Shown: positions 20,657 to 31,992 of the stretch, piece by piece | Layout: each line of letters starts with the position of its first letter | Numbering within the stretch: position 1 is the first letter of the stretch | Assembly: GCA_021234155.1 (NCBI GenBank) | Contig: JAJEKV010000026.1 | Location: 18,646,167-18,710,166 of the forward strand | DNA from: Isoetes taiwanensis | Taxonomy: Eukaryota > Streptophyta > Lycopodiopsida > Isoetales > Isoetaceae | DNA: 64,000 nucleotides | Direction of reading: 5' to 3' | Made by a program: the position numbers and the translations under genes | Notes under the pieces: model-generated | What the model was told of the DNA's origin: nothing | The model's database searches: none | What the model saw: the letters and a program-made list of their open reading frames with translations, nothing else

Positions 20657-23600
20657 ATGAAAATAGTAAGTTGGAACTTAAGAGGCATTAGAGGTGCATT
20701 AAAACGTTCTAGGGTCATAACAGCATTAAGAACAATTGCTGCTGATGTAGTGATGCTTCAGGAACACCGTCTTGGTGAGTTCGAGGCAAACTCTTTTGGA
20801 AGTTGGATCTCTTGTGGATATAGCTCACTGGTTTGCAGGGCAAATGGCACTAAGGAAGGAGTTGGCCTCCTCTGGAGGGGACTTAAGATGACTGACACCT
20901 ACTGCCATCAAGAGGGCAGGTGGCAAGCTATTATTTTTGAGACTGACAACATCAAATGGGGAATCATCAATAACTATGCTTCAAACAAGCCTAAAGAGAG
21001 AGCTTTGATGTGGACACAAATTGAGAGATGGATTAGAAACCAGGCAGTAGAAAATTGGCTCCTCGGTGGAGACTTCAATATGACTGAGACCTGGGATCAG
21101 AAAGTTGGCATCCAAAGAAATTTATCAGCTGAAGAAAAAATTGCATGGGAAAATCTCATTGACACCGCAGGATTTACTCTTATTCCCCCCTCAACTTCAG
21201 AGTACTCGTGGAGTAACAAACAAGAAGGGGAGAAGCGTGTATACTGTCTCCTTGATCGATTTTACATTGTAAGTAGATCTGCGCCCTTTCTAGATAAGCA
21301 TTTTGTTGAAGGAGAACAGGGCTTCTCTCAGTCTGATCATATTCCCCAGAAACTAACCCTTGAGATGCCCTCTCACCGGCCAAAAAAGTGTGCAACCCCC
21401 TTCAAATTCAACTCTAGTTATCTAAATAAACCTGAATTCTGCCAGCCATTCAGGGCATACCTGGCCTCTACTCCAAAAATCAGGCAATACAAAAGCATGC
21501 AGGCTTGGGCTTCTAAGCTAAAGAACATGAAGGGATGGATAAAAAGGTGGGGAAGCGCAAGAGCCAAAGCTTTTCAGCAGACTAAGCTGCAACTATATGA
21601 CGAAATGAGGGACATTCATGCCAAGCTAATGCGCGATCCATCCAACATCTCTTATCAGAATTATGAGTCAGATTTAGATATCAGAATCAAAGCAATCGAA
21701 GAAGAGGAAGCAAGGGGTGCAGCAGTCAGGGCCAAAGCCAAGTGGCATGAAAATATGGACAATGAAAACTCAAAAATCTTTTTTAGATTGGCTGGAAACA
21801 GAACTCTGGAAAATGGTATCAATGAGATCAAAGATGGCAGCTCCAACCTCATCAAAGACCCCATTGACATCAAAAGGTATGTTCTGGACACTTACACCAA
21901 TTTGTTTGCGGCTGATAAGCTCCCTGCAGACTACAACAATGCTTGATCTCTGTCTAAGTGTTCTTGAACCGTCAGTTACAGCAAATGAAAACATCCAGCT
22001 CTGCAAAACAATAACAAAGGATGAAGTTCACTCCACCCTCAAGGGAATGGCACAGGGCAAATCGCCCAACCCGGATGGCTTCCCCCCCGAATTTTTCCTG
22101 GAATTCTGGGAGGATCTTGGGGATGATTTAACAGCAGTCTTACTTGGTGCTTGGACGTTTGAGAGCCTGCATCCTTCACTATCCACAGGGTTTGTTGCAT
22201 TAATCCCAAAGGTAGAAAAGCCTACTGCTATTGAAGAATGGCGCCCAATTGCTCTCACTAACACGACCTACAAGATTATGGCTAAGCTCCTTGCAAATCG
22301 ACTTAAGCCAATACTGTGCAAGCTAATAAGGGCAGAGCAAACAGCATTCCTACCGGGCAGAAACATTCTATCAAACTATTTGGCAGCCTGTTAAGGCCTG
22401 CATTGGGCTGAACAAAGCAAGCAGAAATGCATCATGCTCAAATTGGATTTTAAACGCGCATTCGATACAGTGAGATGGGACTCCATCAGGGAAGTCATGG
22501 GCAAACTAGGCTTTGGAGAGAAGTTTGTAAACATGGTCATGGGGCTCAACAAGTCTGCTTCGGCATCAGTCCTCATCAATGTCAGCCCAACCCAACTGTT
22601 TCCTCTTAGAAAGGGGGTAAGGCAGGGCTGCCCACTTGCCCCTTATATTTTCATTCTATTAGCAAATGTTCTGACTCTCTTAGTGCAGTCGAAAGCCCAA
22701 AACAGCGAGATCAATGGGATCAAACTTCCTTCTGCATCTCAGGGTCAATTAACCATACAACAGTTTGCTGACGACACATTTATATTCCTAAGGTACGATG
22801 ATTCCAGCTTCAACAACTGCTTTGAGACAATTAAAGCTTTCAGCACTTTTACTGGAGTTTGCTTGAATAGCAGTAAATGCTCAATTATATGGCCTCATAT
22901 TGAGCAGCCTCCTAAACAGATTCTGGATTATGGATTGCACATTATCAAAAAAGGCGAAGCAACAAAACTACTTGGATTGCCCTTGGCAATGGGAGCTCTC
23001 CCTCCAGGCACCTGGAACTCCTTTCTCGACAAATTGAAAAGAAGAATAAACCTATGGTCAAGCAAGGGGCTCTCAATAGCAGGTCGGATTACCATAGCCA
23101 ACTGTGTACTCAGCAGCTCATTCATATATGAGTCTTCGGTGTTGTTGGCTCCCAAATATGTATATCAACGCATGGAGCAGTTCATAAGAGGGTTCGTTTG
23201 GCAGGGCTTACCAAAAATTGCATGGTCAGAAGTATGCAAGCCTAAGACGCTTGGAGGACTAGGCAGTAAAAACTTGTTAACGCACTCCCAAGTCCTTATC
23301 TCCAAGCTCGTTTGGGGGGCTCTCAATCAAGAGGCAGATTTTGGATCTCAATTCATTAGGTACTGGCTGGGCAAAGCAAGCCCAACCTCTAAGCCATCCC
23401 TGTCACTGTCATGTAAATCTGCATGCTTTAATGACTTCAAGATAGCACCTGGGACTTCTCCAGTTATGCGAAAGATCCTTGAAGCTTGGATGGAAGTTAA
23501 AGATGTTTTCAGACCAGCACAAGCAACATGGCACTCAGGAAATCTTTCAATCTTCTGGAGCCCAATGGTCAGCACCCAAGAGGACTACCCATTAGCCCTG

Positions 23601-24283
23601 CAACACCCAAGAATTTGTAGAAAATGGGAACGAGCTGGATTATCACTCTTAAAGGACCTATGGAGCATAGAAAACAACTGCTGGTGGTCATGGACTAAAG
23701 TCAAGCTAATGATTGGAGGAACCTGCTCAGACAGAATGGTCTACAATAAAATCATGAGCCAGGTGAGTATGCTATCAGGAATTGAAGGCCAGGAGGAAAT
23801 CTGGCTGTTAAACAACAAAAACTCATACTCTGTCAGCACAGTCTACAAAGCTCTATCTAGTGATGATCTCCCGGCAGTGTCCTCCAGAATCAACCTAACT
23901 AGATCCGGCTATGTAAATCAGCTGAAGAACTGCTGGCAGTCACACTGTGCAAAGAAAATACAGATGTTCATGTGGCTTACCTGGCGTAGTGGTCTAGCCA
24001 CCAAAACCTGGCTGCTCCGAAGGAGAATTGTGGAAGAAACCAGCTGCCCCCTGAAATGTGGCAATGAGGAAGAGATCGGCCACATGTTTTTCTGCCCGAA
24101 AATCATGTCGTTTTGGGAATGGGTCGCCCCCATCCTCCAAATCGATCACAACCAGCTTCAATGGCCAGGGATTATGATGTTGGAGCAAGATAAGGTAGGC
24201 CAATCCGTCATCAGCACTGCCCTCTGGGCTGTTTGGAAGCACAGATGTGCGGTAGCCATGGGTGGCGAGGAGATCTCGGTGCT
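20657..24283 (+). pseudogene. LINE 2 ORF2: endonuclease-reverse transcriptase, disabled
   Basis: Begins MKIVSWNLRGIRGALKRSR, matching LINE 1 ORF2. The endonuclease is in frame to about 21940 (LQEHRLGEF, GGDFNMTE, QSDHIPQ). A frameshift there moves the RT into another frame (GKSPNPDGFPPEF). A TAA stop at 22393 (between NYLAAC and GLHWAEQ) follows, and then the frame is open to 24283 with LDFKRAFDT, RKGVRQGCPLAP, FADDTFIF and a zf-RVT CPLKCG...HMFFC region. One frameshift plus one nonsense codon disable it, but it is otherwise well preserved. The last residues before copia sequence are WKHRCAVAMGG. Confidence 0.9.
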
Positions 24284-25870
24284 AAAAATAAAAAACGGTG
24301 TTTTGCTCCATAGATCTTCAGCTATTTGCCCATCAAGACTTGATGATGGCAGCCTATTTTGAATGAATACTGCTGCTTGTACTGCTTCTTGCCAGAGAAA
24401 GTTGGGCAAACCAGACTGTTTTAACATTGATCTTACAGAGTCAAGTATGTACCTGTTTTTCCTTTCAGCTACTCCGTTCTGCTGAGGAGTATGGCTACAT
24501 GTAATTTGCCTTTTAATTCCTCTTTCTCTGCAATGCTTCTTGAATATGTCATTAACAAACTCTCCTCCTCTATCTGTCCTAAGACATTTAATTTTTCTCC
24601 CAGTCATTCTTTCTGCTTCTGCTTCAAAAATCCTATAAGCATTATAAGCCTGATTTTTCCTTCTAAGAAAGAAACATTTAGTGTGCCTGGAGTGATCGTC
24701 TATAAAAGTGATAAAGTACCTTTTTCCTTGCAGACTTGTGACATTGATTGGTCCACAGAGGTCTGAGTGCACCAGCTCCAATAGCTCTCCAGCTCGTTCA
24801 TGTCTTTTCCTGAAAGGCAATCTTGTACTTTTGCCTGCCATGCATCCAAAACAAACAAATTCATTACTTTCAGCTGCAGATATTAGTCCCCTTTTCACCA
24901 TTTCTCTTAGATTGTCTATGTTTGCATGAGGGTGAAAGCATGCTAGGGTGTACCATCTAAAGTACTTTTTAGTGAGTGCGAAACTACCCAGAAAAGTACT
25001 CAGCACTGGGTACTGGGAACTTGCATAAATGCTGCAATAAAGAATAAGTTTGAGAGTTAATTCATTTATTTTAGTCTCTAATGGTATTGTTATCCTTTAC
25101 TACTATAGATTGACATGTTATTGACCTTCAATTCAAAAAAAAATAATTGATTTTAATGGAAAGAAAAAACTGAAAGTACCAGTTTTAAAAGTACCCAGTG
25201 TAGGTACTTTTGAGGGTTCCAAAAGTGGTACACCGTAGCATGCTTTCACCCATGACTTAATCTTTCATGCCATAGTTTTAGAGTAGGAATTTCTACTGAG
25301 TTTCTTCCAGACAAGATTTTATTGTGAAACCCAAACAGGTTACCAACTCGTTTTGCAAGGAACTTCACTTTATTATTTTCATAAACTTTACAGCAGTGCT
25401 TGTCAAATACAAGCTCAAATCCCATATCCACAAGCTGGCTGACTGAAATGAGGTTCCTTATAATATTTGGAACAGAAAGCACATCATGAAGATTAACTAT
25501 GTTGCCATCTAAGTCAAACAGTTCAAGCATTCCTGACTCATTTACTTCTTGCAATTCTCCATCTCCCATTTGAACAAAAGTAGATGATCTTATCTTCCTT
25601 TGTTTGAGAGCATCAGTAGTTCTAACTACTGATCTCTCAGCTCCACTATCTATCACAAGAAGATCACCATTTTTGTTAGAAGTTTGATCAGAAATAGGGC
25701 AAGTTATAGCTGTGCATACCTCGGCATCAGAGTCTTCTCCTTCATTGTTAATATCTTGAGTTAGATTGACACTGCTGACTCCATCAGATTTGCTCCTTAT
25801 GTTATTATTTTTCCTACCTGAACTTGTGTCTCCCTTGCCCTTATCTTTATTTTTCCTGTTTATCTTGATC
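24284..25870 (-). pseudogene. Ty1-copia pol fragment (protease, pre-integrase, integrase)
   Basis: Minus strand. After a Lys/Asn-rich linker comes a protease-like IDSGAERSVV (active-site DSG), then the GAG-pre-integrase segment with LWHERLSH, the CX2C of VCFGCMAGKS, and an integrase core with SDLCGP, LRTDRGGEF and HTPQQNGVAERKN supplying the D, D and E positions. The frame is interrupted by a 322-bp inverted-repeat element (24930-25251); removing it and one 4-bp duplicate restores the frame exactly. The fragment stops at EDLWSKTPF against LINE 2, so the reverse transcriptase, RNase H and left LTR are absent here. Confidence 0.88.
24930..25251. mobile_element. 322-bp inverted-repeat element A (4-bp target duplication)
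   Basis: Starts GGGTGAAAGCATGCTAGGG and ends as its inverse (GGTACACCGTAGCATGC...), giving 25-bp inverted termini with one mismatch. It is flanked by ATGA on both sides (24926-24929 and 25252-25255). It sits inside copia coding sequence, and conceptual excision plus removal of one ATGA rejoins the reading frame, which proves the borders. It contains repeated GTACTTTT and GTACCCAG words near both ends and no ORF. Copy B (32803-33124) has the same length. Confidence 0.85.
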
Positions 25871-26110
25871 TAAATCCAGCCTGAGTTTCAGCTCTGACAT
25901 TATGTCCTTCGACCCACAGACTTATCTTCTTCTCTAAAAGTGATGCAAATAATTTTGAGAAGAGCTCATGCAACGGTTGGCCAGGCACTAGTAATCGAAC
26001 ATACCGCTCTCGGATATGGGCAAATGCGGGGCAGATCTGGAGGGCATTACATTCATCCTCAATGGCGCCCTAGTGGCAACACTGGCAAAGCCTTTGCTCT
26101 CGTGCTTCCC

Positions 26111-26238
26111 GAGCCCAACGTCATGTCTCAATGCGAAGGCGATGTGCACCCGTGCGAATGGAAGCTATAAGTCTGAGCCCAACGTCCTGTCTCAATGCGA
26201 AGGCGATGTGCACCTGTGCGAATGGAAGCTATAAGTCT
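26111..26238 (+). repeat. 64-bp tandem duplication
   Basis: GAGCCCAACGTC...TATAAGTCT occurs twice back to back (26111-26174 and 26175-26238) with two differences. It lies at the C-terminal end of the LINE fragment that follows. Confidence 0.85.
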
Positions 26239-26239
26239 G

Positions 26240-27245
26240 CACTTCTTCATGGGCAACTGGGTGTACAAGTACTGGTGTGGGCCTCTCGTGAGCCTAGGAT
26301 TGACTTGCTGCTAATAGTGTGCCAGCTTAACGTGCGTCAGAGCATCTGCATCCCAGAGCTTGCGAAGGAAAGTAGCATCTAGGTACAGCTTAAGTGCCGT
26401 GTGATCTTTCTTTGTCCTTACACGTACGCATCTGTTTGCCTGCACACCCCAGCGTGAGAACCACTGAGCTTGCTTGTCCTTCCAGCAGGCTTTCAGATGT
26501 TGGGGACCCATCGCCATGACCAAAGCAAGGTTGGGCAAACGTGTATCACCCATAGCGACCACCTTCTGGAAGTAAATGATATGGCGTTCCAATGCAACCC
26601 ATTCAAGGGGTAGAAAAACTGTCTCCTGGAGTAGGATCTGGTATGGAACTGTGGACTTTACCCCAAGGGCTCATGCCAAGAAGGCTTTCTGCACCTGCTC
26701 GAGGTCATTCCAAGTGTTGAGGAATATCACCGGACCCCACACTTCTGCCCTATACAAAAGGACCGGCTCGACTAAGGCCCGAAACAAGTGTGACTAGTGG
26801 CCCCAGGCATACAACTCTGCCTTGTGGTTGTTGTTCTGCATGGCATATAGTGCTTTCCAACTTGCCGTGACCTGCAACCTGATGGCAGCATCCCAATGTG
26901 TGGTAGTAGAGAACTCGATCCCCAAGTACTTGTAGGTCGGAGCCACCTCTACAACTTGTCCCTGGTAAGTGAATGAGGGAAGCCTTGGCTGACGGGATGA
27001 TGAAACTAGCAGCACCCTAGTTTTGGCCAAGTTAACTCGCATGCCAGTGAATCGGCAAAAAGTGTCAAGAGCATCCAGGTGACGTTGCATGTCCTCTGGA
27101 GTATAGGCCAGGAGGTTGACATCGTCAGCATATATGAGTTGCCGGATTGTGTGATGCATGAGATGGGCGCCCACACCTCCATGCTCAGAGAGATAATCTT
27201 CCAGCTGATCAATGTATAGGCCAAAGAGTGTGGTCAAGACAACTC
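26240..27245 (-). pseudogene. LINE reverse-transcriptase fragment (non-L1-like)
   Basis: Minus strand. It enters in the middle of the RT (TLFGLYIDQLEDYL) and carries the catalytic box as IYADDVNLLAY, then the RT thumb and a C-terminal region ending in a GAHRLRIETGRW-type motif. There is one in-frame stop after YAWGH (about 26794) and another after KLAHY (26311). The YADD box and C-terminal motif differ from LINE 1 and LINE 2, so this is a different LINE lineage, truncated at its 5' side near 27245. No poly(A) tail is seen. Confidence 0.72.
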
Positions 27246-27624
27246 CTCATAAGATGAAGGCATTGAAAACTTACAATTGTTAAAGGCTCGATATGGGAAT
27301 GAAGACTTTCTCTAAGGGAATGAAGACTTTCTCTAAGCACATGCTACATGAGACAGATATTTATCCTGAGGTTCAAGACGAACTCTTGGGAACTCTTCGG
27401 ACTTGAAAACATGGACTGACAATGCAGACATTGTCTTTTTTAAGTCGGAGAGAATGTAAGGAACCTTAGGACAAAACGAGATATACGTTCATACATCTGT
27501 TTGTACAGTATTTTTGTACGTGTCTTTTGGTTCATGTCTTTTCACATGGACAAAAGGCCACAATTTTGTACATTTTGTTAACTTGAAATAAGAGATGTAG
27601 TTTAGGTACGCATGTTGTCTTCTC
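27246..27624. other. Unassigned, possibly LTR-element 3' end
   Basis: Holds a 21-bp tandem doublet GGGAATGAAGACTTTCTCTAA (27295-27336). A purine-rich stretch AGTCGGAGAGAA precedes TGTAAGGAACC near 27450, which would fit a polypurine tract followed by an LTR start. The partner LTR is not visible, so this stays a suggestion. Confidence 0.25.
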
Positions 27625-29830
27625 ATGGATTTGTTTCTTGCTCATTACAAGGCACCTGGAGTTCCTATTAAAGAAAAAAAGCTGGGTAAGACCAACGAGA
27701 AACTTGAAAAACTTAACCAGATTAAAATGGTCAAAGATGTTATCTACCTCCCGATCACTTCCATGAAATTGCCTCCCGAAAACGGACATGGAGAGAGATC
27801 ATTGCAAGTGAGAAGATCACTTAATAAATTTAAAAGAAACGATTAGGTGTAATCCTCAGGCCTATGTAGCACCCATTAAGGTGTTGGTTGACAGGAGCCA
27901 ATGTGTGGACCCACATGAGTATGATAGGAAGAAAACATAAACCTACACACATTATATACTAAGAGGTAACCACAGTTTCAAGGCCAGGAGACAGCTCTAT
28001 AAGGAGAAGCAAACCAGTCGATATCTAAATGTTCTATACTGTCCATGATGGCTTAGAAGATGATGAAGCCAAAATACTGGCTAATAATTATAATGCAGAC
28101 AATGAATACAAGCTCAAGATGAGGTTTGTCGATAAGATCATATTCATGCATAGAGAGTATGTGCTCTTCAAAGAGAAGTTTGGTGAAGCTCTAAGAACAT
28201 CAGCCAACTGGTTGGACTAAAAAGAACAATGCGATGTCAAGTGTTGCCTGAAATATGATGAAGCAAACAAAAGGGCAACACTTCTGGGGCATGATAATTG
28301 GTTCCAACATGCATCCAGGGAGGGCAGGGTAAGCTAGTCCATATTCTGGAATACTGTCTTTGAAAGTTTGCACACTCAACTTCTTGCTTTTGATTTAGAT
28401 TTGGGAGTTGTAGAATCAAATTTTTGACATGTTCGAACATGGTGAGCTTAAAAGTAAAGGCAAGGTCTCTGACAAAAAGAAGGGAACTGATGTTCCTAGA
28501 AAAGAAATGTCCATCACAGCGTGGAGAGAACTACAAGGGTTCCAAGATATGGGCCTTGCTTGAAAATTTGCTGCAGAAAGTCGTGGATAAAGTATTCACT
28601 TTGGAAGAAATGTCCAAAGAGCTACATAAGTAAGTTTTTTTTCCTATTCCAAAATAATACATTTTTGTATTCCGAAACACGTTTCTGTGTTCAGATCTCA
28701 TTGAGTTGCTTTTCAGTATACTTGTATTCCGGAATACTCATGCTGGTTTTTTATTTCACATGCCGCCAAAAGAATGTAATTCAGTGCCCGACATCTTTAA
28801 TGGAGCAGCTCAATATTGATAAATGGGAATGATGCAAGGAGCTTTATCCAGTAGCAATATCTGATGAAGGGATCATCTAGTGTGTTCCTAATTTTGAAGG
28901 CTCGGTATGTATAGAAATGATCATATACTTTTCCTATACCTTTGCAACCTTTTTCTTGTGCATTAAATAAAACTAATCAGGAGTAACAGTGTGCTTGCTC
29001 CATTTAATTGTGCCAGTTCATTTTTCTCTATTCTGTAATAGATGCTTCTTAGTTTTCAAGACACTTAACCCCCAATTTTCTATTCCAGAGAAAACTATCT
29101 CTATGTCTTATTTCTCTTATACTTTCCATGTCACACAGGTGCAAAACCAACGTCAACCATCATGGTGAAGGCCCTAGGCTGATGAGCAAGGTTGAGTATT
29201 TACATGTAGCCTACTGGAGTTTTGATGGCAAGAGAGCCATAGAACATTTTAACGCTGCTGCTAGCTCTGGTTTCTCGAATGTTCTTCAGTTTCCAGCAAT
29301 GTTGCAAAAACTAAGTGATCCTAGCTCATAAGGCAAAGTTAACCATTATCAAAAGCCTCAAAAGCTCATCGACCACATCCTTGATATGTTTTCATGTCAA
29401 GGAGACTAAATATTGGATGCTTTCTCAGAATCTGATACAACAATATCATGTGCACTTAAAAATGGTCGAAATTGTGTTGCAGTGGATATAGATAGGGAGG
29501 CTGTGAGCTTCACAAAGATGAGGTTGTCTGCCCTGCCTTCTCTTCCTGATGAAAATGAAGAGTTAGGAGCCGAAACCTCATCCGATTATACCAAGGTTAC
29601 TTCTTCAGAAGTACAACCTCCTCCTACGAGTTGCTTAGATGATGAAGCCACATTTGTGGAACTAAAGGTTGTGGTTGCTTCTTCCCAAGAAGAAGAAAAA
29701 CAAGTAGGAGCTATTGAGGAGCAGCCTGAGAACCAGTTCAAGAGTGTATAAGATCAACTAGGGACAAGTAGCTCCAATGTAGAAGATTATGATTTGGACC
29801 TCTACAACAAGATGGCGTATTAAACGGGAG
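27625..29830 (+). pseudogene. DNA N4/N6-methyltransferase-like gene, decayed
   Basis: Segments in order: a stretch with DVIYLPITSMKLPP (27700s), a helical stretch starting YTVHDGLEDDEAK (28029-28220), KARSLTKRR...TLEEMSKELHK followed by a possible GTAAGT donor at 28631, then 29128-29751. The last part is the diagnostic one: NVLQFPAMLQKL, YQKPQKLIDHILDMFSCQGD, then ILDAFSESDTT and GRNCVAVDID. This is the layout of the N4/N6 methylase family: a 'QKP' segment, the S-adenosylmethionine loop and an acidic VAVDID strand. The loop is damaged (FSESDTT where FSGTGTT is usual), and stops at 29329 and 29407 interrupt it. I could not find the DPPY/SPPY catalytic motif. An acidic Glu-rich tail follows. 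Confidence 0.6.
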
Positions 29831-30167
29831 CAAATCATCGAAATGGGAGCAAAAGGAATATTCCTCAAAGATTCCTTTTTTCCTCCAAAAAAAAGCTAAA
29901 ATTGAGGTAAAAAAAATAAATGTGTTTGACCTTCCCAAAATCACCAATTTTTTTGTGCAAAGAGAGATTTGACTATGTTAAAGTGACACTTTCCATAGCA
30001 ATTAGAACTTTCTTAAATTATGTTTTTTGAGAGAACATGTAATTTAAGAAAATATTACTTTTAACCGAAAGTTGAAGTGAAGTCTTCAACTGAAATTGTA
30101 GTATTTTCAAAATTTGAAGATAAAATCCTCATATTCACATGCAAAATTTACAATCTTTTCTTAAGAC
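29831..30167. other. No feature seen
   Basis: AT-rich stretch between the methyltransferase remnant and the acidic ORF. No repeat or coding signal is recognised. Confidence 0.5.
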
Positions 30168-30668
30168 TCAGTTATGTGCAAAAGTGTGAGGAGTGATGAA
30201 AGAGGGATCCATCATATCATCATGCTCGTTTACGCCTTCGTCATCACCTTCACTTCTTTCACTGTCACTTGAGGAACTGCTAGAGTTATCTTCCTCGTCA
30301 CTATCGACAAAGGGTGAAGCATTGCCACTCTCTTCATCTTCTTCCTCACAATTACAAGCTTTTTTAAGCAAGTTGATCGTCCTTTGACGTAGACGATTGT
30401 CCGATTTTAATTTGAAATTATAGCACAATATAGTCACATCACATAGGTTTAGCTCATCCCTACAACCCACTTTCTTGGTCTTTCCTCCCTTTCCTTGACT
30501 TCTCATTTCTAACTCATATCTACCTTCAAAAGCATTTTTTGAACGTGTAGCAAGCCAGTGAATCTTGAGCTTAGTCACTAAGCCTTCCTTCTTGATTGTA
30601 TCGAGTACTTTTGCTATCCAAAAAGGTCGCCCTTTTTCATCCTCCTCAGTCGAAAGAGCAATCAGCAT
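30168..30668 (-). CDS. Uncharacterised acidic protein fragment
   Basis: Open frame of 166 residues. The first ~110 form a folded-looking region (GRPFWIAKVLDTI...LKIHWLATRSKN...GRYELEM) that resembles, only loosely, small chromatin-reader-like (BAH/Tudor-size) domains. The last ~55 are very acidic and Ser-rich (DSDEEDNSSSSSSDSE). The same frame continues upstream to about 30790 (ATVAPALQEDEDRVM) across one stop near 30727, so the true N-terminus is earlier and the gene is probably broken. It may belong to a transposon. No function is claimed. Confidence 0.4.
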   Translation of the reverse strand: MLIALSTEEDEKGRPFWIAKVLDTIKKEGLVTKLKIHWLATRSKNAFEGRYELEMRSQGKGGKTKKVGCRDELNLCDVTILCYNFKLKSDNRLRQRTINLLKKACNCEEEDEESGNASPFVDSDEEDNSSSSSSDSERSEGDDEGVNEHDDMMDPSFITPHTFAHN

Positions 30669-30818
30669 ACCTTTGGCAATTTCTGTGATATTACCTGGAG
30701 TTTCATTCTTACGTCTTGGTCCGAGCTACATGACCCGGTCCTCGTCTTCCTGTAGTGCAGGTGCTACTGTAGCATTTCTCAGACCTGTCTGGTGTTGGGG
30801 TTGATGGAAGGCATTAGG

Positions 30819-31992
30819 TCAATCAGAAGGTTTTTGCAACTGTCTTAGAGTTAGGTTTTGAAGCACAATCTGTTGTTCAACAAAGAAACTTCTCCACCAT
30901 ATTTGGTCCTCTTCTAAGAAGTACTGAAAGCCCGAGGAAACTCCATTCTCAATTGCTTTTAAAGATTTCACTGAAATTATAGCTGTTATATCGGCTGCAA
31001 AATGACCACCAGCTGCTCCTTCATGTGCCACTTGAAGAATACCCTCAATTTCATGAGGCATAATACACCTCCGCAACACATCATCTTGCCCCCTTTTGTA
31101 AAGTTGGCCAGATATCAAACAAAACTTGGATGCTCTATGAAATCCTTACGTTGAGACAAAGAGAGTTTATCAGGACAGTAACCAGAAGCTAAATATTCAG
31201 TTAGGCCAGCATACCATGGTGGTGTTGCCACCACTCAAAAGGCTTACGTCTGGTAATTCATCATTTACACCTGTGGGAGGATCCCCTGTCATTATCGGGG
31301 ATAAATGATCAGGGATCGTATTTGATGATCCTGGTTTTAAAACAATTTTAAAATTGAATTCCTGTAAGATTAATAACCAACGTGTAATTCTTCCTGTAAC
31401 ACATGGTTTGTTAACCAAATAGAGAAGAGCTTGATGGTCTACAAAAAATGTGAAGTAATTGCCGAGCAAGTAATGCCGGAATTTTTGCACTGTGAATACC
31501 ATTCCAAGACCTTCTCTTTCAGTTGTACTGTAATTTCTCTCAGCAGAATTGAGTTGCTTAGAAGCATAATGGATTGGTTGGTCCACTTTTGAGTCAATTT
31601 GTTGTGCTAACACAACCCCAATGGCAAATTTAGATGCATCCACATGGACATGGAGCTCCTTATCCCAATGTGGAGTAATTAATATGGGTGCTGATGCCAT
31701 CAACAACTTCATTTTCTCGAATGCTTCTTGACAAGTATCTGTCCATTTGAATTTCGTTTTTGGACTAACTAGTTCATTCAAAGATGATGCTGTTTCAGCC
31801 AATCTGGGGCAGAATTTCCTATAATAATTAGCCTTTCCCATAAATCGTTTCACTTGAGTAACATTTTGGGGTGGAGGCATGTCAATTACTGCTTGTATTT
31901 TAGTTGTCTGTGAGTAGTCCTTCATTACACACAATGTGTCCAAGCAACACTCCTTGGTTAAAAAGGAAGGTACATTTCTCACAATTAAAACA
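30819..31992 (-). pseudogene. Ty3-gypsy pol fragment (RT end, RNase H, part of integrase)
   Basis: Minus strand. It begins with the end of a reverse transcriptase (EKCTFLF, LLGHIVCNEGLL), shifts frame near 31925, then continues IQAVIDMPPPQNVTQVKRFMG and a complete RNase H-like region (HVHVDASKFAIGVVLAQQ, YSTTEREGLGMVF, FFVDHQALLYL) to about 31197. After a gap with stops, 31118-30819 carries the start of an integrase zinc-binding region (AHEGAAGGHFAADITA) and then unrelated sequence. Its 5' side joins copia gag head to tail at about 31990, so this is a chimeric junction. Confidence 0.8.

Larger units (their letters stand above)
20444..24283 (+). mobile_element. Second L1-type LINE (LINE 2), both ends missing
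   Basis: Plus-strand relative of LINE 1. It begins inside the C-terminal part of ORF1 and ends within the last ~60 codons of ORF2, so the 5' leader, most of ORF1, the 3' UTR and the poly(A) tail are absent. The right border abuts minus-strand copia sequence at about 24283. With no tail visible, a target duplication cannot be tested. Confidence 0.85.

Noticed and set aside
24158-25006. Single 282-aa copia integrase ORF as drawn by open frame
   Set aside because: The first ~27 codons lie in the inverted-repeat element and the last ~40 in LINE 2 sequence; only the middle is copia.
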